This document shows, one piece after another, positions 53,774 through 61,543 of a stretch of 64,000 nucleotides of DNA (the stretch's first letter is position 1; each line of letters begins with the position of its first letter). The stretch is from positions 264,308 to 328,307 of the forward strand of contig NZ_CANMIW010000005.1 in NCBI RefSeq assembly GCF_947498005.1, given 5' to 3'. The DNA is from an uncultured Winogradskyella sp. Lineage in GTDB: Bacteria; Bacteroidota; Bacteroidia; Flavobacteriales; Flavobacteriaceae. Position numbers and translations under genes: made by a program. The notes under the pieces were generated by a model. The model saw only the letters and a list, made by a program, of their open reading frames with translations, had not been told where the DNA came from and ran no database searches.

Positions 53774-54679
53774 ATGAAATTAACCATATTAGGTTGCCAT
53801 AGCGCAACACCACGTATTAATACTAATCCTACATCTCAAGTACTAGAGATCAAAAATCATATGTTTCTTATAGATTGTGGAGAAGGTACTCAAGTTGAGT
53901 TAAGACGTAATAAGGTTAAGTTTTCAAGAATTAAGCATATTTTTATTTCGCATCTTCATGGCGATCATTACTTTGGATTAATTGGTTTAGTGAACACATT
54001 TAGTTTATTAACCAGAGAAACCGAGCTTCATATATATGCACCCAAAGGCCTTAAAGAAGTCATAACACTGCAAATGAAATTAGCAGGTGGTTGGACAAGA
54101 TATGAGCTTATTTTTCATGAATTAAGCGCTACTGATTCTCAATTAATTTACGAGGATGATAAAGTAGAAGTGCATACTATTCCTTTAAAACATAGAATTT
54201 ATACTAATGGCTTCTTATTTAAGGAAAAAGATAATGAACGTAAGTTAGATATTAACTTGGTAAATGAAGCTAATATAAACAAAGCATATTTCAGGAAATT
54301 AAAACAAGGGTTTGACGTAGAAAATGAGGACGGTGTTTTAATCAGTAATGAAAAGGTTACAAAAGATCCCGTAGAGGCAAAGAGCTACGCCTATTGCAGT
54401 GATACAGTATATAATGAGGCTATCATTCCTACTATAGAAGAAGCAACTGTTTTGTATCATGAGTCTACATTCTTAGAAAAAGATAAAGCACGTTGTAGTC
54501 CAACAAAACATAGTACAGCCAGCCAAGCCGCTACAATTGCCAAGAAGGCAAAGGTAGAAACTTTAATACTTGGTCATTATTCTACCCGCTATAACGACTA
54601 TAATTTATTTAAAATGGAAGCTGAAACCGTTTTTGATAATGTATTGTTATCAAAAGATGGAAAATCTTTCGAGTTTTAA
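53774..54679 (+). CDS. rnz: Ribonuclease Z
   Basis: 301 residues, metallo-beta-lactamase fold. The zinc motif is HLHGDH in FISHLHGDHYFGLIG, further ligands are H and D in YCSDT and HESTF, and GHYSTRY ends the catalytic core. The long exosite insert typical of RNase Z (about residues 150-200) is present. It removes 3' trailers of tRNA precursors. It is convergent with the next gene, with a 4-base overlap. Confidence 0.92.
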   Translation: MKLTILGCHSATPRINTNPTSQVLEIKNHMFLIDCGEGTQVELRRNKVKFSRIKHIFISHLHGDHYFGLIGLVNTFSLLTRETELHIYAPKGLKEVITLQMKLAGGWTRYELIFHELSATDSQLIYEDDKVEVHTIPLKHRIYTNGFLFKEKDNERKLDINLVNEANINKAYFRKLKQGFDVENEDGVLISNEKVTKDPVEAKSYAYCSDTVYNEAIIPTIEEATVLYHESTFLEKDKARCSPTKHSTASQAATIAKKAKVETLILGHYSTRYNDYNLFKMEAETVFDNVLLSKDGKSFEF

Positions 54680-55089
54680 TTCAACTCAGACAATCCTTGT
54701 ACCCAACCAATAGCTTCTTCTAAGCTTGTAGCTCGTTTCATACTTATGGCTGCTAATTGCTTTTCAATTTTAGCATTCATAAAGGACCTATCCGAATAAC
54801 TAACAATTGACACAGCGATTAATATGCTATCATCTTTATCAAAATAAGACCATAAAATAGGGTCAATTGAATAAGAATTAACGCGATTGGCAATATAGGC
54901 TAGTTTTTTATGATTGCCGTAATGGGCTCTAATTTCGGTTAGCAACTGATTAAGTTTAGATGAATTAAAATGAATACCTTCATTTACTTCCATTATGTAG
55001 TAATCTTCAAATAAGTAGATTATGCCAAAATCTAGGGTTAATTTTTCGTAATTAAGGGATTTGGATAAAAGGGAATTTTCAAAATGCAT
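54676..55089 (-). CDS. STAS-like conserved protein
   Basis: 137 residues, soluble, SpoIIAA/STAS-like alpha/beta layout (LTLDFGIIYLFEDYYIMEVNEGIHFNSSKLNQLLTEIRAHYGNHKKLAYIANRVNSYSIDPILW). Such proteins are found next to rnz and pdxH in many Flavobacteriia. It overlaps rnz by 4 bases tail to tail. Function unknown. Confidence 0.6.
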   Translation of the reverse strand: MHFENSLLSKSLNYEKLTLDFGIIYLFEDYYIMEVNEGIHFNSSKLNQLLTEIRAHYGNHKKLAYIANRVNSYSIDPILWSYFDKDDSILIAVSIVSYSDRSFMNAKIEKQLAAISMKRATSLEEAIGWVQGLSELN

Positions 55090-55140
55090 TTAAGGGAATT
55101 ATATTTTTAAGGGTGGTTATTCGTTAAAGCTACACTTTTT

Positions 55141-55171
55141 TTGATAGAAACAAAATATTGAATTAACTTCG
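55141..55171 (+). promoter_or_regulatory. Promoter of pdxH (TAnnTTCG variant)
   Basis: TTG at 55141-55143, a 20-base spacer and TAACTTCG at 55164-55171, one base off TAnnTTTG. The ATG is 7 bases downstream, so the leader is nearly absent. Confidence 0.5.
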
Positions 55172-55178
55172 TATTACT

Positions 55179-55826
55179 ATGGAAAAGGACTTAAGCAATT
55201 ACAGAAAATCATACGAAAAGGGGGAATTATTATTAAATAATGTACCAGAAAATCCAATGGAATTATTCCGCGATTGGTTTGTAGAAGTAGATACACATTT
55301 TAATGTAGATGAAACTAATGCGATGACAATTTCTACCTTAGGATTAGATGGTTATCCTAAAAATAGAGTAGTACTACTTAAGAAATATACGCACGAAGGT
55401 TTTATTTTTTACACTAATTATAATAGCGAAAAAGGGAAAGCAATAGCAGCAAATCCTAACGTTTGTTTATCCTTCTTTTGGCATGCCGCAGAACGCCAAA
55501 TTATAATAAAAGGTAAGGCAGAAAAAATTTTAGAAAATCTTAGTGATGGTTATTTTGAGTCTAGACCAAGAGGAAGTCAATTAGGTGCAATGGCATCTAA
55601 TCAAAGTGAAGTAGTAAAAAATAGATCTATATTAGAATCTAAGCTAAGAGAGTTAGAAATTAAGTATGAAGGACAAACTATAGAGCGACCAAAAAATTGG
55701 GGAGGTTATATTATAAGACCAGAAGAACTAGAATTTTGGCAAGGAAGACCTAATCGGTTACATGATAGAATCAGATATAAACTTCAAAAAGATTATAATT
55801 GGAAGATTGAGCGCTTAGAACCATAA
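55179..55826 (+). CDS. pdxH: Pyridoxamine 5'-phosphate oxidase
   Basis: 215 residues. FMN-binding and substrate residues in NRVVLLKKYTHEGFIFYTNYNSEKGKAI, the SRPRGSQLGAMAS segment, and the C-terminal signature EFWQGRPNRLHDRIRY. It oxidises PNP and PMP to PLP with FMN and oxygen. Full length. Expected to be cytosolic. Confidence 0.94.
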   Translation: MEKDLSNYRKSYEKGELLLNNVPENPMELFRDWFVEVDTHFNVDETNAMTISTLGLDGYPKNRVVLLKKYTHEGFIFYTNYNSEKGKAIAANPNVCLSFFWHAAERQIIIKGKAEKILENLSDGYFESRPRGSQLGAMASNQSEVVKNRSILESKLRELEIKYEGQTIERPKNWGGYIIRPEELEFWQGRPNRLHDRIRYKLQKDYNWKIERLEP

Positions 55827-55973
55827 TCATTGAATAATCTAATAAATGAATTATTATAAGGTCAATTTAAAATTAAGCGATTATTATATCATTATATGTT
55901 GTTCTTCACTATTTAAAACATCGATGAAATACATTTAATCAATGTTGTTCTACGTTAAAATTAGAATCAAAAG

Positions 55974-56010
55974 TGCATTTCGTCGATGTTTTGCATTTTA
56001 ATTCGACGAA
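55974..56010. promoter_or_regulatory. Composite repeat upstream of the CAP-domain gene
   Basis: An 8-base inverted repeat TTCGTCGA/TCGACGAA (55979-55986 and 56003-56010) surrounds a copy of TGCATTT, which occurs twice in direct orientation 18 bases apart (55974-55980 and 55992-55998). It lies about 93 bases before the ATG, within an otherwise empty 276-base gap. It has the form of a two-site operator. Confidence 0.4.
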
Positions 56011-56102
56011 TAACATGTAGTTTGTCGTTTTTAACATTTCTTTAACATTTTAATATAAGTGTGAGGTTAATTTAGTATTCCCAAACCTAAATAACCTAGC
56101 TT

Positions 56103-56597
56103 ATGAAAGCCCTTAAATTCTTTTCTTTATTGACATTATTTGTACTGTTTAGTTTAACATCTTGTTCATCAGAACCTCTAGAGGATGACTTAAATGCTAT
56201 TGAAGTACCTGCAGTTCCTCAAGCTAAGCAGATAGAAATTGAGATTATGGAGCTAATTAATGCACATAGAATTTCTATAGGTTTAAATGCGTTAGAGAAT
56301 CATGATACTGTTAAAGCAGTTGCATTAACTCATACTAATTACATGATTGAAGAAGATAATGTTTCTCATGATTATTTCTATTTAAGAAAGCAAAGTTTAC
56401 AAGATAATGCAAGTGCAGCTGTTGTTACAGAAAATGTAGGTTATGGTTTTTATACAGCGCAAGGTGTTGTGACAGCATGGTTAAACAGTCCTGGTCATAG
56501 AGCTAATATAGAAGGTGATCATACAGATTTTGATGTTTCTGCTGAACAAAATTTAGAAGGCAAATGGTATTTCACTAATATGTTTATTAAGCGATAA
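56103..56597 (+). CDS. CAP/SCP-domain lipoprotein
   Basis: 164 residues. Lipoprotein signal ending FSLTSC (C21) and a CAP domain (about residues 50-162): IMELINAHRISIGLNALENHDTVKAVALTHTNYM, SHDYF, ENVGYG, AWLNSPGHRANI. These are the conserved His/Glu tetrad regions of the cysteine-rich secretory/PR-1 family. Bacterial CAP lipoproteins are exported; their activity is unsettled (protease or lipid binding proposed for relatives). Confidence 0.9.
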   Translation: MKALKFFSLLTLFVLFSLTSCSSEPLEDDLNAIEVPAVPQAKQIEIEIMELINAHRISIGLNALENHDTVKAVALTHTNYMIEEDNVSHDYFYLRKQSLQDNASAAVVTENVGYGFYTAQGVVTAWLNSPGHRANIEGDHTDFDVSAEQNLEGKWYFTNMFIKR

Positions 56598-56706
56598 TAC
56601 TTATACTTACACAATTAGATATTACTTATAATTTTTAGCATTCAAACAATAAAACAGGTTAGCACCCTAATCTGGTTAATATATATTCATTCCTTAATCT
56701 CAGACT

Positions 56707-57558
56707 ATGAAACAAAAATTACTATTCAGTTTACTTTTTTCAATTTTATCTTTTCTGGCGTTTGCTCAGAGCGTAAAGATTACTACAATGGTAGAAGGAG
56801 ATTGTCCTACAGGTGATGTAGCACCAAGATTTATAGAGTTATATGTTGACGGTACTGTAGATGTCACTAACTTAAAAATACAGTATCAATTTGCTTCGGC
56901 AGATAATTGGGTTACAAATAACTCTATTGGTGTTGGGCAATACACTGATACATATTTATATTTAGTTAATGATATTGATGCGTTCGATGTTAATTTTTCT
57001 GGTGTCAGAACAGCACAAAACACCACTACAGGTACGTTATTATCTAGCGTAGAAGGAGGTGATAAGATTAGACTCGTAGATTCGTCAAATAACGACCAAG
57101 TACTAGATATTTTTGGAATTGATGGAGAAAATGGAGAAACAAAATCTTGGAACTTTTCAAACTCTTATGTGCAAAGAAACAGTGATAGTGGACCTAGTTC
57201 TACATTCATTGAATCAGAATGGAATATAACCCCTAAAAATACGCTTTTATTTGCGGGTGTTTGTTGGGGAGAAGATCCTTTAGATACAATTGTTACTCTG
57301 CAAAGTAATACACTTTCAGTAAATGATTTAACATTATCTACTAATAGAATTAAATGCTATCCAAATCCAGCAAAAAATTATATTAAGGTTTCAGGTTTAA
57401 CTACAGCTGAAAATTTTTCGATGTATGATATATTGGGAAATCAAGTTTTTAAAGGAACATTAAAAAATAACGAAAGTTTAGATCTTTCTAACTTAACATC
57501 AGGAATCTACCTGCTAAAGACTGAAAATGGTCAAACTTTGAAAATTATTAAAGATTAA
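56707..57558 (+). CDS. T9SS type A cargo protein, small
   Basis: 283 residues. Signal MKQKLLFSLLFSILSFLAFA, a lamin-tail-like/beta-sandwich domain (about residues 23-185: FIELYVDGTVDVTNLKIQYQFASADNW), then a type A sorting domain (about residues 208-283: NRIKCYPNPAKNYIKVSGL...MYDILGNQVFKG...LTSGIYLLKTENGQTLKIIKD). Secreted by the type IX system, probably surface-bound. Function unknown. Confidence 0.85.
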   Translation: MKQKLLFSLLFSILSFLAFAQSVKITTMVEGDCPTGDVAPRFIELYVDGTVDVTNLKIQYQFASADNWVTNNSIGVGQYTDTYLYLVNDIDAFDVNFSGVRTAQNTTTGTLLSSVEGGDKIRLVDSSNNDQVLDIFGIDGENGETKSWNFSNSYVQRNSDSGPSSTFIESEWNITPKNTLLFAGVCWGEDPLDTIVTLQSNTLSVNDLTLSTNRIKCYPNPAKNYIKVSGLTTAENFSMYDILGNQVFKGTLKNNESLDLSNLTSGIYLLKTENGQTLKIIKD

Positions 57559-57577
57559 GCTCAAAATAGATTATCTA

Positions 57578-57618
57578 TTTTAAATCTCTGGTTAAATTTT
57601 AATCGGAGATTTTTTTTG
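57578..57618. terminator. Hairpin terminator between convergent genes
   Basis: AAATCTC (57582-57588) pairs with GAGATTT (57606-57612), with further inner A-T pairs in the loop, followed by a T-run. It lies between the T9SS cargo gene and the minus-strand beta-sandwich protein. Confidence 0.65.
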
Positions 57619-57638
57619 AAATAGATTTAGAATTTAAT

Positions 57639-58541
57639 TCAATCAGCTTCGTATTTTACTTCTACTTTTATAAAAGGAATAGCGAATAATCTCTTTTTAA
57701 ATACTGACTTTTTTGAATGTTTAACCCAATCTATTGATCGAGAACGTGAGTATTTTATTTTTTGGGTGGTATGTGTATATAGAATGCTAGGTGTTGTTAA
57801 ATACATTGAACCTTCAATTTTAACTTTATCTGGCTTTATAGTTTCGATACCAACAAATATTCCTTTATCTAAAAAAGGTATATCCAAACCTTCTAAATCA
57901 ATTTTAAAATTCTTTTGATCTTTTTCAGGTTTAATTATGATGTCTTCATAGTAGATAGGATCGCTAGGAAAGCCCAAGTCATTTACAGCGTAAAAGGCTA
58001 ATCTATAATAGGTTTGATATGTTTTGAAATCTTTATCATTTATGGTTTTAAACTTTAATTGTAATGAAGTTAGTTTACCTCTTTTCTCTTTAGAATTCTC
58101 AATTAGAATTGCTGTCTCTGAGCCATAAGTTGAAGAAGTAGGGAAGGTTTGTTTTCTATTTCCAGTTTTAAGTTTAATTGTATTTTTATTATACTTAATG
58201 GCTTCACTTTTTATAAAAACTTCATCTAAAGCTTCATGAATAGTGCGCATTTTAAAATTTAATGTATTGTTGTCAGAATTGAGAAATTGTAACACGGCTA
58301 TTTTTAGTTTTTTATAGCCTATTAAAGACACAACTAGTGTATCGTTTTTTGAAGACTGAGAAAAATCTATAGAATATTTACCTTTTTCATTGCTATACGT
58401 TCCTATGTTCTTACCTTTTACTGAAATGTTTACGTAGGCTAATTTTGCATTAGTAAGACTATCTATAACAGTCCCTTTTAAGGTTTGAGTATGTGCTGAA
58501 AAATTTGAAAAAAGAAAAGTTATGATTATTAAATATTTCAT
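57639..58541 (-). CDS. Exported carboxypeptidase-regulatory-like domain protein
   Basis: 300 residues. Signal MKYLIIITFLFSNFSAHT, then a CarboxypepD_reg-like beta-sandwich (about residues 22-105: LKGTVIDSLTNAKLAYVNISVKGKNIGTYSNEKGKYSI), the same type as at the front of TonB receptors, but here without plug or barrel. The remaining 190 residues are beta-rich with no motif. It may be a surface or periplasmic partner of another protein. Monocistronic. Confidence 0.78.
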   Translation of the reverse strand: MKYLIIITFLFSNFSAHTQTLKGTVIDSLTNAKLAYVNISVKGKNIGTYSNEKGKYSIDFSQSSKNDTLVVSLIGYKKLKIAVLQFLNSDNNTLNFKMRTIHEALDEVFIKSEAIKYNKNTIKLKTGNRKQTFPTSSTYGSETAILIENSKEKRGKLTSLQLKFKTINDKDFKTYQTYYRLAFYAVNDLGFPSDPIYYEDIIIKPEKDQKNFKIDLEGLDIPFLDKGIFVGIETIKPDKVKIEGSMYLTTPSILYTHTTQKIKYSRSRSIDWVKHSKKSVFKKRLFAIPFIKVEVKYEAD

Positions 58542-58583
58542 ACTTATGTATTACTACAATATTACAATAATCTAATTTTAAAC

Positions 58584-58620
58584 AAAAAAGAGCAAGTTCA
58601 ATACGAACTCACTCTTTTTT
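58584..58620. terminator. Imperfect bidirectional terminator hairpin
   Basis: GAGCAAGTTC (58590-58599) and GAACTCACTC (58605-58614) pair with two central mismatches; A6 precedes and T6 follows. It would end the minus-strand gliding/OmpA operon. Confidence 0.6.
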
Positions 58621-58646
58621 CTTAGTAAAACTATGGTTTAGTTAAT

Positions 58647-60584
58647 TTAAGGCTTCTGCTCTTCACCATCCACGATATAGAAGTAAGAACGTCTATTAAC
58701 TTGGTGTTGTTCTTCCGAACATTTAACACCATTAGCACATTTATTTAACAATCTAGTTTCCCCAAAACCTCTAGCACTTTGTATTCTGCTAGGCTCAATA
58801 CCACGCGATATGATGTATTCTCTAGTGGATTTAGCACGTCTGTCTGATAGTTTTAGGTTATACTTATCACGTCCTCTACTGTCGGTATGGGATTCAATTT
58901 TAATGACCATTTCTTTGTGCTTACGTAAAACGTTTACAATATTTTCGAGTTCGTATTGTGCATCGGTTCTAATTGCATCCTTATCATAGTCAAAGAAAAT
59001 AGGGTTAATAATAATCTGACTTTCTAAGATTAGTGGTTTAAGCACCAGATCAGCGGTTATGGTGTCTTCGTTTTTTCTAGAAGTTGTGATGATTTTCTTG
59101 TCCTCTTGGTAATCTTCTTTAGTTCCTAGTATGGTATAGGTTTGGTTACATTCAACCTCAAAGGTGTATGCACCATCCTCATCAGTAATAATTTCATCAA
59201 TAATTTTCCCGGTTTGGTCAATAAGTTGGACTTTAACCTCACTTAAAATAATTTCGGTTCTGTGTTCTGATGCTATACCAGAAATAATTTGATGGCATTC
59301 AGAGATTGTAAAGCCATAGATGTCATCACCGCCTTTACCATCAGGTCTGTTAGAAGAGATGTATCCTTTTTGGGATTCATTATCGATATAAAACGCAAAA
59401 TCATCATAACCACTGTTAAAAGGGGCACCAATATTTTCAGGTTCAGAAGACTCATTTTTAAGCATATTAGATTTAAATACATCTAATAGTCCTAAATTTA
59501 AATGGCCATCAGAAGAGAAATAAAAGGTACTGTCTTTACTTACAAAAGGAAACATTTCACGACCTTCTGTATTAATCGTATTGCCTAGATTTACGGGTTC
59601 TCCATAGGAACCATCTTCCTTAATGTCTACAGAATAAATATCTGTTTGTCCCATACCACCTTCGCGATCAGAGACAAAAAATAAAGTTTTGTTATCTACG
59701 CTTAGAGACGGATGTCCTGTAGAGAACACATCATCATTAAAAGGTAATTCTTCAGGATTGGTCCATTGTTTACCCACTAAAGATGCTTTGTAAATTTTAA
59801 GGTGAGTTGTCCCTTCTTTATCGTATTTTAGGCGTTGACGCTGATTGATATTATCTCTAGTAAAATACATGGTTTTACCATCATTAGTGATGGCAATAGA
59901 GGCTTCATGATAGATTGTGTTTACTTGTTCTCCAATAATTTCAGAAGGCGATCCGTAGGTTTCAATGATTTCGCCTTCCTCATTTTCGTCTTGTTTAATG
60001 GGGATCTGAAAAATATCTAAAAAAGGTTCTTTGTTCCAGTTATAGACTTTTTTATGTTCGCCTCTGGCGGAAGCAAAGTAGAGCGTACTGTCTTTTACAT
60101 AAGATCCAAAATCTGATAATTCAGAATTAAAAGGCAGGTTTTCTAAGGTAACTACAAGATCAATATTTTTAGAGGTTAGTTGATCAAAGATATCAATATT
60201 GTCGGGATCGTACCCTTTTAAACGGCTATCGCCTTGTTGGGCTTGGCTTAATTTTTTAAACCAAATATTGGCTTCTTTATAATTACCAATACTTCTAAGG
60301 GATTGAATATATTTATAAATGTATTCCGCTTCAATATTAGAGTATTTACTTAAAGCTTTTTCATACCAATAGACCGCTTTTTCAGAATTAGAATTGTTGT
60401 AATAGGCATCACCAAGTCTCGTTAATACGTGTGCATCTTCTTTTCCTTTCTCGACTACTTTTTCGTATAATTCAATAGCTTTTACGTAGCCGTAATTTTC
60501 AAAAAACTTATCTGCTAGTTTGGTTTGAGCAAAGCTCAAAGTACTGACTAAAACTAATAAAAGGGTTAATAATTTAATTTTCAT
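58647..60584 (-). CDS. OmpA family protein with TPR and PD40 propeller repeats
   Basis: About 645 residues from the ATG at 60584 (signal MKIKLLTLLLVLVSTLSFA). Domains in order: TPR repeats (about 25-115), WD40-like PD40 beta-propeller repeats (about 180-430: TMYFTRD, TLFFVSDREGGMGQTDIYSV, GYISSNRPDGKGGDDIYGF), a carboxypeptidase-regulatory beta-sandwich (about 440-515) and a C-terminal OmpA peptidoglycan-binding domain (FDYDKDAI...ESHTDSRGRDKYNLKLSDRRA...). This layout is typical of the proteins downstream of PorP/SprF and linked to gliding adhesins. Its start overlaps nothing; the sprF stop is 14 bases upstream. Confidence 0.88.
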   Translation of the reverse strand: MKIKLLTLLLVLVSTLSFAQTKLADKFFENYGYVKAIELYEKVVEKGKEDAHVLTRLGDAYYNNSNSEKAVYWYEKALSKYSNIEAEYIYKYIQSLRSIGNYKEANIWFKKLSQAQQGDSRLKGYDPDNIDIFDQLTSKNIDLVVTLENLPFNSELSDFGSYVKDSTLYFASARGEHKKVYNWNKEPFLDIFQIPIKQDENEEGEIIETYGSPSEIIGEQVNTIYHEASIAITNDGKTMYFTRDNINQRQRLKYDKEGTTHLKIYKASLVGKQWTNPEELPFNDDVFSTGHPSLSVDNKTLFFVSDREGGMGQTDIYSVDIKEDGSYGEPVNLGNTINTEGREMFPFVSKDSTFYFSSDGHLNLGLLDVFKSNMLKNESSEPENIGAPFNSGYDDFAFYIDNESQKGYISSNRPDGKGGDDIYGFTISECHQIISGIASEHRTEIILSEVKVQLIDQTGKIIDEIITDEDGAYTFEVECNQTYTILGTKEDYQEDKKIITTSRKNEDTITADLVLKPLILESQIIINPIFFDYDKDAIRTDAQYELENIVNVLRKHKEMVIKIESHTDSRGRDKYNLKLSDRRAKSTREYIISRGIEPSRIQSARGFGETRLLNKCANGVKCSEEQHQVNRRSYFYIVDGEEQKP

Positions 60585-60597
60585 ATTAGAATAGTTT

Positions 60598-61533
60598 TTA
60601 GAAATATCTAGGCGATTTAATACGTTTACTTTTAAAGACTTCAAACATTAATAATACTTCGTGTGTACCACTGGTGTATGCTGCTAAATCCGATATAGGA
60701 TATTCATAGGCATAACCAATTCTCATCTGCTTTGATATTTGAAAATCAGCAATACCACCTATAGCGGCAGCGTTTTCGTTAATTCTGTATGCACCACCAA
60801 TCCAAAAGACTTCATTAAACAAAAAGTTAGCCGAAATATCAAAAGATAAAGGTGCACCATTAGTTGCTTTAAGTAATACAGAGGGTTTTAGTTTCGTATT
60901 TTCACTTAAATTAAAAACGTATCCACTGGTTAAATAATAGCTAATGCGTTCTAAAGCGATGTAATCTAAAGTTCCATTTCGTCCTTTATTATAATCGGTA
61001 TTTAAAATTCTAGGTGCGGATAACCCGACATACCATTTAGGTGCATGTAAAAATAGGCCAGCACCAAAATTAGGACTCCATCGGTTTGAGACATCATTAA
61101 AAAAAGGATCATCAACTACGGATGGATCATTTAATAACGCTTCATCTAAACTGTAATGTGTTACACCACCTTTAATCCCAAAGGCTAGTTTTGTGTTTTC
61201 ACTTGTTTTAATGGTATAAGAATAATCAGCATATAGGTATGAGAAGTTTTCGTATCCTAACTTATCATTGATAAAGGAGATTCCTAATCCCATGTTTTCA
61301 TTTCTTAAAGGCGTATGGACAGATAACGTTTGCGTTTCAGGACCACCTTCGAGACCCACCCATTGACTTCTGTGTAGTCCAACGACACTAAGTGTTTCTC
61401 TACTCCCAGCATAGGCAGGATTAATAGAAATGGTGTTAAACATATATTGTGTAAACTGTGGTAACTGCTGAGCAAAGCTCATAGATCCACTAAAAAAGAG
61501 TACAGCAATACAGATGTATTTAGATAACTTCAT
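60598..61533 (-). CDS. PorP/SprF family type IX secretion membrane protein
   Basis: 311 residues. Signal MKLSKYICIAVLFFSGSMSFA, then QQLPQFTQYMFNTISINPAYAGSRETLSVVGLHRSQWVGLEGGPETQTLSVHTPL, the invariant start of the PorP/SprF barrel family. SprF proteins are each needed for export or surface attachment of the type B cargo encoded next to them; here that is the adhesin 10 bases upstream. One of several paralogues expected in such a genome. Confidence 0.92.
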   Translation of the reverse strand: MKLSKYICIAVLFFSGSMSFAQQLPQFTQYMFNTISINPAYAGSRETLSVVGLHRSQWVGLEGGPETQTLSVHTPLRNENMGLGISFINDKLGYENFSYLYADYSYTIKTSENTKLAFGIKGGVTHYSLDEALLNDPSVVDDPFFNDVSNRWSPNFGAGLFLHAPKWYVGLSAPRILNTDYNKGRNGTLDYIALERISYYLTSGYVFNLSENTKLKPSVLLKATNGAPLSFDISANFLFNEVFWIGGAYRINENAAAIGGIADFQISKQMRIGYAYEYPISDLAAYTSGTHEVLLMFEVFKSKRIKSPRYF

Positions 61534-61543
61534 TGGTTAAGTT

